Source of the DNA: Ettlia oleoabundans
Taxonomy: Eukaryota > Chlorophyta > Chlorophyceae > Chlamydomonadales
Direction: 5' to 3'
Length of the DNA: 64,000 bases
Assembly (NCBI GenBank): GCA_019693395.1
Contig: JAAMXP010000213.1
Coordinates: forward strand, 1 to 64,000
Shown here: in pieces, positions 43,193 to 57,109 of the stretch
Layout of the letters: every line of letters begins with the position of its first letter
Numbering within the stretch: the stretch's first letter is position 1
The notes under the pieces: generated by a model
What the model was told of the DNA's origin: nothing
Database searches by the model: none
What the model saw: only the letters and a program-made list of their open reading frames with translations
Made by a program: the position numbers and the translations under genes

Positions 43193-46100
43193 ATGGACTA
43201 TTCGCAGCTGATAATAGATGCCCAAAATCGGCTGCGGCAACACACCGCCGGGCTGCTCACCCAGGGCTTCACCGGGGAGCAGCTCAAACACGCGGTGTAC
43301 AGTGCCGCCGTCCAGCTCAGACTTCCGCTGACGTTGATTCCAGCAGATGTTCACGTGCAATTCACGCAGCCTGAGCAGCTGCAGCCAGCAGTGGCTGCAC
43401 CGCCTCGTCACCAGCGGCCGGCAGCTGACACTGTGCTGCCCCAGGCGCCTGTTGCTGGTATGCCAGCGGGAGCGCTGCAGAGTTACGTCAATATGGCCCG
43501 CATGATGGGTGCGCCGGGCTTTTCGGCTGCTGCGGCTGCTGCTGCAAAGGACGCCACAAGGGGCATGCCGCAACCTGCCTCTGGGCAGGGGTCCTTCTTG
43601 CAACAAATCCAACAGATGCAGCAGCTACAGCAAATGCAACTACAGTCCCTTAGGTCTGACTCCTCCAACGAAACCACATCCGCGGCGGCAGCAGCAGTTT
43701 TAATGGCACCACAGAAGAAAAAGAAGCGGAGGTCGGAAGCGGATGGTTCAGCGGGGGCAGCCGCTGCTGCTGCTGGTCAGGCAGGGGAGCCCCCGGTGGA
43801 GCTTGAGGAGGAGGATGAGGCAGCAGAGGAGGGGCAGGCAGTGGTGAGCGGGCAGGAATTCTGTGATATGGCGATAAGTGGCACTATGATGGTTTTTATC
43901 TTATAGCATGGCGGCAAAATGCAACATATCTAGCTTGGGACAGTGCTCCATTAAGTACACAAGAAAGCCTGTTGAGTGTGTGTGCCGTGTTTTGTCTAAT
44001 ATTTGCGGTGCAGGGAACAGACGAGAATGAAGACGGGCACACAGTAAGCAACATGCAGCACCCACCTGGCCACAGCTGTTGTCACAGCATCATGCTGCGT
44101 TAAAGCGCTCATTACATGATATGCTGCACTTCTTTCATCTATGGCTTCTTCCTTCGCAATCAACATTGTCCTACAGCACCCATTTGCCATTGTAACTCAT
44201 TCATCTTCATTCAGCATGCAAATCTATATGCTGACACATTGCCATGCCTTTCTTCCCTGCATCGACCTGCCCTGCCGTCTTCCAGTATGCCGAGTACAGA
44301 GCCATGCAGATCCGTGCCATACACCCAGACATCATGGGGCACCCAGGTGGGTGCTTGGCTTTCTTTCTGGTGAATCCAGGGGGGGATAGGCAGCGCCATG
44401 TTTGACTACATATGCAGGGGTCTTGAATTTCTTGCGCTGGTAGCGAGATGTGTTGGCCAGGGTGGCTTTCCGAAACAAGCAACTAGTGAGAAAGCGCTCA
44501 ACTGATCATTTCAAATGGTGTCCATCGCTGTTTCACTTTCTTCCTCTGGTTTTCAGACCCTCTAGTGGAGACTGCATCGCTAGCATCCGTGCCGCTGCCT
44601 CCCCCTTCCTTCCAACATAGTCTGCATGACTGCGTGGCCAACAAGCTGTTGAGCGACGCGCAGCTGGAGACAATTGTAAGCAAGCCGCTTGTGGATGTGT
44701 GCTGTGTTGGTGTCAAAGTGTCGGTGGATGCGGGCTTTCCAAGCCCTAGCCAGAACTCCTGTCAGCTGCTGGCATGGAGTTGAGGGGGCTACAAGTGGCC
44801 CTGCATTGGCGAGCGGCCCGCTTCATGCAGGCCAACCTTGTTGCTCCAACCTGCTATCGTTGAAAACAAGTCAGGCACGTGCACACCACAACTCACACTT
44901 CCTGTGCACCTGTCTTTGCTCCAGGTGTATGCCAACATGAAGTACAACGGGGCCCGGCTGCCAGATGGCAAGCGGGCAGGGTTCTTCCTGGGAGACGGTG
45001 CGTGCCTTGCCGCCCTGAGTCATTCAACATGATGCTGGTTGCCTTACTGTGCAGTGCGGTATGGCAGTCATCAACCCAGTTATTGTTATGTCAGGTGCAT
45101 AGCAGTGCGATGGGCTGCTCTCACCCCACTCTTCAACATGTCAAGCATCATCCAACTTGCCCCATTCAGGTGCGGGCGTGGGCAAGGGACGCCAAATCGC
45201 CGGTCTAATCAAGCAGCACTGGCACGATGGGGGACGGCGCATTCTGTGGGTGTCTGTCAGCGCCGACTTGCGACATGATGCCGCCCGAGATATGAAAGAT
45301 GTGAAGGCGGCCAACATCCCCATCTGCCCAAGGGTGCGCCAACTGCGCTCCTGTGCCGCCATCACACGTGCACCGCACCTTTGCCTGTGCTTGTCTTTCA
45401 CGCCGTTGAGCAGGACTTGCCCTGCGCTATTTCATGAACAATTGTGCTTCTCACTGGTGCCGCGGTCCACATTTTATCCCCTGCCGCACTTGGCGTTTAG
45501 GGTAGCGAGTCGGTGCCCACCGGCCGTGGGCTGGAGAAGTTTGGTGACGGTTGCCTTTTTGTCACGTACTCCCTGCTCATCTCTGGGTTGGGCAGCCGCA
45601 AGGCTAAAGGGGAAGCTGAGGAGGAGGGGCAGGAAGGAGCTTCACGCTTGGACCAGGGACGCATACCGTAAGTTTTGGGAATGCTGACGACATGAGAGCG
45701 GGCTTGGTCACATGCATGATGCAAACAAAGGCAGCACTGAACGCATTGCATGAACACTCGTGATGTTGACAGTATTGCTCTAGCAACCCCAAACTCCCTT
45801 GCCATACACTTTGTTGTTGAGAACCGGGTGCTTAGCGCACGTATGCCTGTGCCTGATCCGTCTGCAGGGTGCCTGCGGGCAGCCGGCTGGCACAGATTGT
45901 GGGCTGGCTCAGGGGCTCCAAGCAGGCGCCGCTGATCGTGTTTGATGAGGTCAGTGGTTGTTTCATTCACACGTTGACAGGGCTGCAGTGGTTTGCATGT
46001 TGATGCTGCCATAGCTTGGCACAGAGGGCAGCAGGCTTGCAAGATGCCTTTTTGAACGAGGTTCATGTGTGAAACAAACTCTTGTGTTTCCCAACACAAC

Positions 46101-49100
46101 TGCGAGTGTTGCAGTGCCACAAGGCCAAGAACCTGCTGCCCTCAGGCGGTGCACAGCCCACGCAGACAGCAAAAGCCGTCGTGGAGATCCAGGCGAGTTG
46201 GGTTCAACAGCTGAGAAACATTGCATCAGTTCTTCATCAATGATGTAGCCTAGGCTACGTTGTTCAGTCGGTAATGACACCCAGTGATGTCTGCTGCGCC
46301 TCCCATTGCACAGGAGTGCCATAGTCATACTACCTGTCCTTCTGGCTACAACCACTCAGCAGCGCTGCGATCCTTCTTTCCTGTTTTTTCCTGCAGGAGC
46401 AGCTCCCTGATGCCAAGGTTCTGTACAGCTCAGCCACCGGCGCCTCCGAGCCCAGAAACCTGGCCTACATGACGCGGCTGGGCCTGTTTGGGTTCAAAGA
46501 TGCGGCGGACATGATTGAGCTGCTCAGCAAGTGAGAGTGTGTCAGTCAGGATAAGGTTGCTGGGGTCAGGAACATGTCATTCCGTTTATATATTGGTATA
46601 AGCTTAGATGCGCACGTGGTTGACTCAAATTCATCAAGGGCGTTGAAGCCACCCTGGTGGCATGGTCCGGTGAGCAAGCCCTCACGTCGGCGCTATCCCC
46701 AATGCCGCACAGGTCCAAGCTTGGAGCATTAGAGCTGGCGGCCATGTCACTGAAGTCCACCGGCACATGTGGGTGGAGAATGGCACCACCCTTCTCACCC
46801 AGCTGGCTGTATATTACGCTGGTGCTGCTTGCTCTCAGCACCAGATCAATGACGAGCAAATGGCGCAGACACTTCAGTACGTAACCACATGCCATTGGTT
46901 CTGTTAACTGCGCTTCACTTGCTCCTGCCTTGCAGACCTGTCACGCACGCTGAGCTATGCTGGTGCCGAGTTTGCGCTGGGCTATGTGGTAGTGGACGAG
47001 GTGTTCAAGGTCATGTAAGCCATTGAGAGAGGAGAGGTTCGCAAGTACACAGGCTGGGAGATGTTTAGCATCAGTAGATAAAGGGCTTTACGTGCTACAC
47101 TCATCCTTTGCGTGTTCAGCCCGCATAGCCGGAGCTTAGATTTTCCCGCTGTGCTGGCTTGCGCCCTTATGTGACCTTTGTCAGCTATTGTTGCTGTGCA
47201 ACCTTTCTTGCAGGTACGACCGTGCTACCCTGTTCTGGACTCTGCTGTGGTGGGTGTTGCAATTCCACATGCGTGGCTGCATGGTACTGCGATCTTGTCA
47301 AATAGCGGTGCCCTGACGCTGCAGGTTCTCGTCGCCACCAGTCAATCAGTGCTACCATTTCTGCGTCTCTTCGCCTTGCAGGAAGATTGTGCAATGTCAT
47401 CCGCGTTTGACAAAGCTGCAGGGGGTGTTCTGGAGCGCCAATCAGCGCTTCTGGAAGCAGATGCTCATGGTGAGTTATAATTTGGTAATGACTTGTTGCT
47501 GGGTTGGTGCTTAGGTGGCAACAGGTAGCTTGGCATCCATGCCCCCCTGTAGTCCCTGGCTTGCATAGACTTTACGCATTCCTTTTGCGCTTTCACCTTC
47601 ATCCCTGCCTCTCTCTTTGAGCAGGCCAGCAAGGTGCCCGCTTGTGCCAAGATGTCCCAGGAGGCGGTGGAGGCGGGTATGGCCGTGGTCATTGGACTGC
47701 AGAGCACGGGTGGGTGCGCCTGTTGTCTGCAGCAGCACTGTCGCCCACTATCTATGCGTACGCGCGCCACTTCATGCAAACTTGATCCTGAGCTTTTTCG
47801 CTTCACTGCGTCCTACTTGCTTGTGCCGTTCCTGCTGAGAACCATTGGGCCGCCGGGGACTGGCTTTTCTTCGTTTCTATGCTGCGACACCACGCTGTTT
47901 GTGTGTCACTCACGTCGTCTGCCCCGCACCGCAGGCGAAGCCAACACGGACTTGCTCAAGGATACCAACGGTAGCGCTTTTGAAGACCTGGTGTCGGCAC
48001 CGCGCATGGTACTGGAGCAATACATCAGAAGCCAGGTCAGCTTCCACCTAGCTACTCAACTTCAGGCGGTTAGGCTCCCTTGTCACTGACTGCCGCACCT
48101 ACCAATGTCAACAACCGGGGTGTGTTGACTGCAGTGCCCAGCCCTGCTGTGACCCCTCAACTGCCAACTTGGCTGCATGTCTCACCCGCCCCGCGGCTAC
48201 CTTCCCTCCCAACTGGCTCCCCCCTCTCCTGCCCACAGTTCCCTTTGGACCGAGGTGGTGCTAGCCAGCAGGAGCTGGACTCATTGGAGTATCAAGTGGG
48301 CAGTAGTGGTGTTGATTGCCAGTGTTGAAATTGTTTCTTTTCGTGCGTGTGTGATAGGCAGTTTTGGGTCAATGTGATGGATGGGACCGTGAAAGTGGTT
48401 TTAGCGGTGGCCAACGGTAACACCATGGTTGCTGGTGTGCGGTGCTTTTCTCACACTGCACAATTGGTGTGCACTGTGTTACCCTGCTGGACCCCTCCGC
48501 GCCAGTTCAAAGTGTTATGTTGCTTGTGTGACAGCATGCTGCAAGCCAGATGCAGTGAATGTGCCGCACCATGTTGCACTGCATCCTGCAGGTGTTCAAT
48601 GCCATTGAGAGCTGGCGCAGCATGCTGCCCGCCAGCGAGGTGGTGGCTCAGAAGGCCCAGGGACGGGAGGTGCAGCATGCGGCGGCACTCATGGGGCTGC
48701 GCGTCAACAAGAGCGAGCGGCAGAGCGAGGATGCAGTCATTGCTTTGAGGGTGGGTGGGTTGATTGGGGGGGTTGTTGGCTACTTTGATTGGGCAGCTGT
48801 CTTCCAGCTGTGCAGACTATGGGTGCGTTCGTTTGATGCGATCAGGCTGAGCTGCCCCTGACAATTCTAAAAGGATGTGATGGTTGCTGTCACTTAGCTA
48901 ACACAGGGCTGCTCTAGTAAGTTCCAGCTGCGTACTCTAGGACCCCGCCCCCCTTCCGTGGTCTCATTGATGCCTTGCTCGTGCTTTGTATTAAAAGTTT
49001 GCCCGTCTTATGTGCCACCACGCCCTGCAGTTCAAGATGAAGAAAGCGGCCCAACAGGATGAGGCAAGGCGTGTTGAGCAGCGGCGTCAGGAGAAGCTTG

Positions 49101-52100
49101 AGCAGTGGCAGCGGCGGCGGGCAGTGCAGGAGCGCCGCCTGAGGCTGGATATGGAGCAAGCTGCGGATGATGTCGTGGCAGGGGAGGCGGCGCTGGCTCG
49201 CCTACAGGGTGGCGATAGCAAGACGGCCCCTGCAGCTACGCTTGAGAAGGGCCTGCAGGACAGTAGTGATGAGGAGGATGAGCCGGGGCAGACACTGGCG
49301 GCACGAGCTGGGGCTAGCGGCCGTAGAAAGGCCGCGGCAGGCACTGGAGGCAGCGCGAAGCGCAAGGCAGCAGTGCTGCTTGACGATTCGGAGGATGAGA
49401 TTGAGGGAAAGAGCGAGGGGAGCAGCAAGGAGAATGGGGCATCACAGCCTCGCACCACGCAGCAACAGCAACAGCAGCGCCCGCTTGCATCGCGCCGACG
49501 GGTCAGTTTGCTGGTGGACTGCGTAAAACCCTGCATGAGAGGCTTGGTTCGACGGGACTGCACTGGCCATAAGCTCCCGCAAGTTGTCGAGCACGCTGCA
49601 GAGTCGAGTTACAATGCCTTGGCTCTGTTTATATTGCGCTTCAGCCTCCCTGTTGTTGCATCATCAATGTTCTCTACAAGCCCCCATCTGGCACTGGTTG
49701 CTGCCATTCGACAGGTGCTGGGTGACGTTGATGACTCGTCATCAGACGACGATGCGCTGCCGCTATCCGCCCGTGCCCGCGCCCACACCCCCCTACCTTC
49801 TCCTGCTCAGCCGCCACTGTCATTCCGTGTGCTGGACGAGCCTGTGGAGATTGACCTGACCCTGGACGACGACGTCGCCTGCATGGTGGGTGGATGGTTG
49901 TGGGTATTGAATTGAGGCAAGAACGTGCGACGGCAGCTTTTCCATCTTGCCTCTGGCTCAGTGCCTTCCATTCTCAGCTTGCATCCACTGACCAGCTATG
50001 TCACACTCCCACACAACCACTCCACTGCTTCTGCTTGCCATAAATCTTTTTTCCTGCCTGCAGGTCTGCGGGCGGGAGGATGAGGAGGAAAGCATGCTGC
50101 TTTGCGATGCTTGCGACCGCGGCTGTCACCTGCTGTGCGCACACTTGCGGCACATGCCCAACACTTCTACCTGGCTCTGCCCGAGTTGCTCCGGCTGCAA
50201 GGACAGCACTGCTCCTACCGCAACCCAGCAGCAACAGCAGCAGCAACGCTGTGGGAGGCTGACAAAGCGGGCGCCAGCTGCGGTGGTGTCTATCTCTGAT
50301 ACTGATGACTCTGATACTGATGACGATGACGATGTCTTCGCTGCGCCGCGCGTGGTCCCACAGGTGCCAGGAGTGGTGAGATGCCAACATACACGCAATG
50401 CAGTACCTGACATGCCGGTTGCCTGCCCTCCTGTGCATGCCAGGGTTGAAAGTCCAGGCAAGCATTAATCACCGCATGAAATGTGCCTGCCAAATCCCCC
50501 TCTGTTACAGACCCAGGGGAACAAAATGCAGCTGCTGGCAGCGGAGCGGAGGTTGGAAACCGCCAAGCGCAAGCTGCGGGCAGGTGCGTTTCCAGTTTGA
50601 CACCAGCACCTGGTGGCGTGAGGATATCGTTGCTGCAGTGAGTTTTTGCCTTACAGCTCATACCCCAGCTATGCGCTGGAGTCGCAGCCGTTGGAAAGGA
50701 GGTGGTGGCTAGTTCATGGCTTGCTGCTGAACGCTGTTTTGCAAGCCATTGCTCGGTGAGTAGCCTATTGCTGCACGGCCTTTGCCAAGCTGAGGCTAGC
50801 CCTGGTTTCACTGCCATCTGCTCGTCCTGCACTCATCCGGGTATGTGCATGCTGTGCTGTGCGTGCAATGGTGCAGCTGAGCTGCAGTTGGAGGCATTTA
50901 AAGAGCAGACTGCTGAAGGCCCTCCCCCCACGCCGCCCCGGCAGATGCGCCAGGGCCAGCGCCAGCAGGCAAGAGATGGCGGCCACAACACCCGCAAGCT
51001 CGCCTGGGCAGTAGCTCCTGGATTGCCACTCTGCTTGCGCTTACTGCTGTGTTACCTTGCATTACACTTTGATTGGCCTCATCCCACCCTATCAGGTCTT
51101 CAGCATTCTCATTCTCGGCGTTTTCTGTCCTTTCCCCTGTCCCTCTGCCCCACTTGGCTGCCTGCCTGCAGCAGCAGCAACAGCAGGCGCGTCCCGGCAG
51201 CGCATCCTTTGACCCCACAGTGCGCAACCTGCAGCTCAGCGGCAGCGGGGTGCAGGGCTACCGCCACGCCGTCAAGGTTCAAGGTCTGGCTGATCTGGAG
51301 CTGCCCAAGGATATGGGGCAGCGGCTGGCTGCACGGGAGGATGCTCGGCTGGCAGCAAGGGATGCGGGGCGTAATGAGGCGGAGGAGGATGAGATGGAGC
51401 TTGCCGAGATGGATGCGGATTTCAAAGGTGAGAGGAATGGGAGGGAGGATAGAAACTATGGTTTGTCAGTTGATCAGCCAAAAATCAGCATGATTGATTG
51501 TGGTGGCCAGGTGCAGACTAGCTTGAAGCGTGGAAAATGTGAGAACTCCGCAGCAAACTGTTCCGGCCTGTGCTGGGGAACTGCAGTTCCCAGCCCCTCA
51601 ACTCCTAGCCTGCTGGTGTTGGCAGTGCATCAGGACATCACCGACATTCCTCAGCTTCCCCTTCTTCACACCCCATCTTGCCAGCAGCACCTGCTGGCGA
51701 TCCTAACGCAGACATCTCGCCGCAGCTGATTCGCATGCGGGGCTGGCTGCTGCGCATTGTGAATGCGATGGAGCTGTGAGTGCTGCCATGATGTGCTGCT
51801 GGGCCGTTGTGGCACGCCGGGCTGCATTGTGCCTTTGCGCCGGACTGCGTTGTGCAGTCTTGAATGTGGTCGCGCAGAGTGCACTGCTGGCATACAACAA
51901 GGCTTCCAACCTGCATTCATTGCCCCGATTTCATACATCAAGGCTTCCAACCTGCATATAGTTTTCCATTGCCCCGCCTTTTCCTGGCTCCCTCCCGAGT
52001 GCTATTTTGCTTCGTAAGCCCGTTGAACCATGGAACCCTGCTTGATGTGCAGGCCACCCAACCCGCTTGACCAGCTGATTGAGCTTCTTGGTGGGGAGGA

Positions 52101-55100
52101 GAAGGTGGCTGAGCTGACAGGTGAGTGCCAAGTGCCAGCTGACTGCCGCTTGCACCACGTATCTGCTGGCCCCGCGCTCTTGACCACGTCTAGCCACAGC
52201 ACACCATCAACGTGCACCACCCGCCCATATGCTGCTTGTGCACAGATGCCATACGTGTACACTCGCATGAACTTCCTGCAGGGCGCAAGGGGTATGTTTG
52301 CAAGGAGGAGGGAAGCGACCGTGCAGTGTATGTGCAGCGTGGAAAGGACGGGCCGCAGAAGGATTGCAACATGCGGGAGCGTCAGGTTGGTGGTTTGTAC
52401 ACTACAGACGGCTCTTGATTTGCAATGCATAAAGTGCGCCATCACACTATTGTACAGGCAAATGTCTGCCTTGAAGGGCAGCTCGTCCATCATTTACATA
52501 TCGCTGCTCTTTGGGTGGCCCAACCAGCTCAGCCAATAGAATATTCCTTTCCCCAAAAGCTTTGCAACAAACAACAAAAAGTTTTTGCAGGCGTTCATGG
52601 CTGGGCGCAAGCTGGTAGCCATCATTTCTGATGCCGCCTCCACCGGGATCTCCCTGCAGGTGTGTGGCTGGGCAGAAGAGCCACTGACCAAGCTCCTTGC
52701 CTGTGGATCTGCTGCTTGTCTTGGGCACTCCGCTGCGTTGCGCTGCGTTGCCAAACCTGGACTCCAATATACCGTCATGTGTACAGTCCATGGCCAGTGC
52801 ATGTGATGTCAGCCCCAATGCGCGACAAACACACTGGTGCACCACACTCACCATCCGCCCAATCTCAATCAATAACAGCCCCGGCGCTACTCCCCGGCGT
52901 TTACTCCTCCAGGCTGATCGCCGTGCGGCTAACCAGCGCCGCCGCTGCCACATCACACTAGAACTGCCGTGGTCCGCTGACAAGGCCATCCAGCAGTTTG
53001 GCCGCTCACACCGTGCCAACCAGGTGTCGGCACCGCTCTATCGCATACTGACGGTCAACGTGGGAGGCGAATTCCGCTTTGCTTCGGCAGCAGCCAAGGT
53101 AAGCCACCCGGGCAGGGCTAGCTGCCACTTCCGCCCACCAGCCAGCTAGCCTGCCAGCCAGTCGCCTGTTGGTTTGTTTTGCAGAATCAGGCACATGATG
53201 GGCTTTCTGCTATCAATCATGTCTCCTATTGAATAACCAGCACTCTCTATCATCCATATTTGAAACCCATCTGTTACACCAGCCCATATTACACCCCACC
53301 TGACCCACCAACCCCACCATCCCGCACCCCTCCTTTGCACAGCGCCTGGCCTCCCTGGGTGCCCTGCTGCGCGGTGATCGCAACGCCATTGGCGCCGGCA
53401 GCGAGCTGAAGCAGTTTGACATTGACAACGCGCATGGCGAGAAAGCGCTGCTGCGGGTCCTGCAGGACATCTGCGGTGATCAGGGCAGCAAGCCCATGCC
53501 CGGGGTCAAGGTTGGTCAGTGCAGCTACTGTGGCATGGTGTACGGTTGATGATGACGGCTATGGCTCGTTTATGTTGTAGTGCATCCTGTGCTGCTTTGT
53601 GGCTAGTTTGCAAATGCCACACCAGCGGTCCGATAGCAGCTTGCGGGTCTCAACAAACAGATTAACATTCCGCTTTCCAGCTAGCTCCGTTTCCCCCTCC
53701 CCTTATCCCTGACAGGTGCCGGAGCTGCCGCCAGAGCTAGCCCGCTCCGAGTTCCTGCACAGCTCCGGCATGGATGAGGTGATGGAGCGGGCGGGGCGGG
53801 ATCCCGTCCCCCCCTTCTTCAGATACATGCGCGTCAAGCTGGTGAGGGCTTGCACAACCCAGGAAGGCTATTAAGCCTCAGCCGGGGGGCGCCGCTGTAC
53901 TGCCAGGCTGTGCAGCCGATGGCTTGGGTGCAATGAAATGCTGGCTGCTCTGAATACTGTGAACCCAGTCCTGGCATGACCCTTTTTTGTCACCAGCACC
54001 ACATCGACACCTCACCCCGTTGTGCAGGCCAGTATTGGTGTGCTTGACGAAAGTGAGGAGTTTGGCGGCACCACCCGCATCACTGTGCCCAACCAGAAGG
54101 CCAAGGTCAAGGTGCCGCGCTTCCTCAACCGACTGCTGGGACTGCCCATGGTGAGGCGACAGAGGCTGTGCTGTTGTACTCTCAGTCTTCTCCTGCAGAC
54201 AAGGTGCCACCGGGATTTGGGGCAACTGTTGGGGCAGGAAAACGCAGTTGGAGCAATGCTGAAGAGGTGTCCCTTTGTGGCGTCAGTCAATGCCAACAGT
54301 AACTCACATTGAGGGGAGCTTCAAGCCTTTGCGCTTGTACCACAGCACTATCCTGGCCTCGTCCCTCGGACAACTCTGTCCCTGGTCTGGTATGTTGATA
54401 TCAGCTCACATTTGCCACACCCTCTGCAGGTGGACCAGGAGCTTCTGTTCCAGTACTTCCAGGACACCCTGGACGCAACCATCGCGCAGCTGAAGAGTGA
54501 GGGCAAGTTTGACACAGGCATCGTCACAATCAAGGTGGGGTGGGGGAGGAAAAAGAGGCCGGAGAGGCGTAACGCAGCACTACCCTAAATCTGAAACATA
54601 ACAGGGTTAGGGAGAGGCGTTGGCAGGCATGGGGTCTCCGCCTGCCTGCAGGAACCTATTGTGCGGTCTGCGTGGCATCTGGCATGCTATGGCTGTAGCC
54701 TGGCTTATCTCTCCACTAGCTGCCAAGAACCGCAAGTCAATACTCTCTGGTCTGCTCTCTTCAACACGCCCTCTCGCCACCATTGATGTCTCCCTGCAGG
54801 GCCGCAGCTGCAGGGTTGTGGGCAAGCGCGTGATCTACCGCGACGCCACCAGCGGTGGAGAGGTGCAGCACGTGGATTTGCTACTGGACAGGGGGCTGCC
54901 CTGGGAGGCGGCACTGGCCTTCAAGTGAGCATCGGTATTCCCCTGGCAGCAACATGGCCATCCACTAGGGTAGCGGCACCGGCTCTTTCGCTCGATGTCT
55001 GGTATCCTCTTGTTTTGCAGTTGTATTTGCATGCATTGCTTCACTTATGCTTGAAACACCAAAGGCTGCACATCCGCGCTGTGACTTGTACCCTCCACAA

Positions 55101-57109
55101 AAGCCTCCTCCAGCCAGTAAGACCTGGACATTCTATTCTTCATTCTGCCTGTCTCCCACACTGCCCTGCCTTCTCTTTCATCAATCCACCTGCCCAACCT
55201 TCCGCAGGAGGGAGGTGGAGGACAAGCTGGAGGAGCAGGAAGCGGGCCGCAAGCACCTGTCTGGCTTCTACGTGCAGCGTGGGCGTGATGTGCTGGCGGG
55301 GGGCAGGCGGCGGCCTTACATCCTGTTGGCTACAGAGATCATCAAGAGCGCATCCAACATCCGCAACACGCGCTTCGTAAGTGGCACTGCTGTGACTGTC
55401 TGCCCTCTGCCTCCTGATCTTGCTGGTGATGCTTTGCCAGACTTTGCTCTGGATCCTCGCTTGCAACGCCTGTCTATGTTGCAGTGTGCATGGAAGTTTG
55501 CTGCACTTGGCTGCTATGGCATGTTACTCCCTGCGTTGAGTCGCATGATGGGTGGCGTACACCTACCTACCTGGGGTGTCCAAGTCATCAGCCTGCCTAC
55601 CGGCCTTCCTGTCCACCCCATCTGCCTGCCTGCAGCACATCCAGCGCCCAAATGTGGGCAGCTGCCAGAGCAAGACGCTGGCCGAAATGGACGAGGGAGG
55701 GTTCAGGCGGATGAGCGATGCAGATGCCGAGGCACTGTGGCGCTTCTGGTTTGAGTACACGGAGACGCACTGCTCGCACGGTGAGCCCGGGCTGTACTGC
55801 TGAGCACGCAACAGGCTTGCAAATGCATGGTCTACATACATGCGCGTAGGGGAAGCCCCTGAAGTGCTTTGGCAGCGGGAGACACGGCTGCAAGCAATTA
55901 AGGCAATAGAAGCTCGACAGCCAAGAGTGGCGGCACATGAGTACGAGTATGTAGCAAGAGCTTGAGGTTGTTACTGGTCTTTTGCACTTGCACTGCAGGG
56001 GATAACTGTGCCAAGCGGCGACACGGCGACGAGTGTCGTTTTGGCACACGCAAGGACAACATCCACCTCATTTGCGGCGCTGTGCTGCCCATCTGGTGCG
56101 TTAGGGCTTATACTTTGTCCCAACCGGCTGCTTGAAAAACACGTGGTGCTTATGTACTTCCCAACCAGCAAAACCCGTTCTAGGCTGCCGGGCCCCTTGG
56201 TGATGCAAATGTGGTAGACGTGGGCAGGAGCCTGGTGTGCTCCCGTCAATGTGTTTGGATCATAGCCGCTCGTGTGCACTTGCTGCAACCTGTGTGCCGT
56301 TGTGGGGTGCAGGCAGAAGCTTGAGAGGTGGCATGACCGCAGCATGTGGGGGCAGCGCCGTAAGGATGGACACAAGTGGCCGCTGAGAGTGGTGCGGCAT
56401 GGCATGATGTCGACCACGCATTTCCAAGCCAACATGCTGTTCCCTGTATCTAATGTGGTGCATGCGGGCTCTGGCAAGCAGTGGTTGGGCTACAGAACCC
56501 AATGCTGTATGCAAGACAACATCACTAGGCAAACCTGCCTGTTGCCTGGCCTACCCTGCTTACCTTGTGCTTCTGGTGCTCCTGACAAGCTATGCCCCGT
56601 TCGCCCTGCTGCAGGTGAAGACCATTCAGGAGGATGGGTCGCCGCTGGTGGGCGTGGAGGTATGCCCCCAGTATGGCGGTGTGCTCCGTATGGCAGTGTG
56701 CACCTAGGGCCAGTGTGCACCTTGCCAGCTTTGTGAACCCTGCTCTGCCTGGACCTCAGCAAGGCTTCTAAGATAGAACAGCAACTTGAGACACACGCTG
56801 CACGGCAGCTGCTGATCTACCCTCAGTTGATGCCAGCAACTAAGCCAACCACCAGCACTTACTGTTGTATCCCCCACCCTGCAGGCCACCTGCCGCCAGG
56901 AGCTCGACTATTTTGAGCAGCTCCTACAGCAGCCAGAGCAGGACCAGCCCGTGGAAAAGCAGCGGGGACGGGCGCAGCACGGCGGCGGCGGTTCTGCAGC
57001 AGCCACAGCAGCAGCCCTGGCCGCTGCTGGAATAAATGCCGCACCTTATTTTGGAGTCTACAGGCCGGGACAGAAGAAGAAACGGGGGCGGCCCCGGAAC
57101 TTTAGGTAG
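43193..57109 (+). CDS. SBNO1: Strawberry notch / FORGETTER1 chromatin helicase-like protein with PHD finger
   Basis: Forty exons close exactly to 1839 aa. Order of marks: a Gln/Ala-rich N-terminus with KKKKRR (about 185); helicase N region with Walker [15 protein letters not shown] (about 309-322) and Walker B VFDECHKAKN (DECH box 448-451, split by the intron 45950-46114); [53 protein letters not shown]. Exon 49031-49501 is an acidic/basic charged linker. The PHD finger is C4HC3 (C953, C956, C968, C971, H976, C979, C993, C996). The helicase C region has [40 protein letters not shown] and [16 protein letters not shown]. The tail ends with an AT-hook-like [11 protein letters not shown]. Arabidopsis FGT1 is the same type; it binds nucleosomes and supports stress memory. 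Introns at 46193 and 50969 are GC-AG. Key exons: 43193-43843, 45170-45333, 50064-50375, 52913-53098, 56885-57109. Confidence 0.97.
51891..51957 (+). repeat. 26-bp direct repeat in an SBNO intron
   Basis: CATACAACAAGGCTTCCAAC plus CTGCAT at 51891-51916 recurs at 51932-51957 with one mismatch (offset 41 bp). It lies inside the intron 51776-52052. Confidence 0.75.

Noticed and set aside
49087..49563. 158-aa minus-strand frame rich in Ser/Cys/Arg
   Set aside because: Mirror image of the SBNO charged-linker exon (49031-49501), which fits phase with its neighbours.
52456..52590. Small SBNO exon starting at GCAAATGTCTGCC
   Set aside because: No donor keeps frame; direct joining gives [13 protein letters not shown], which matches the conserved helicase region.
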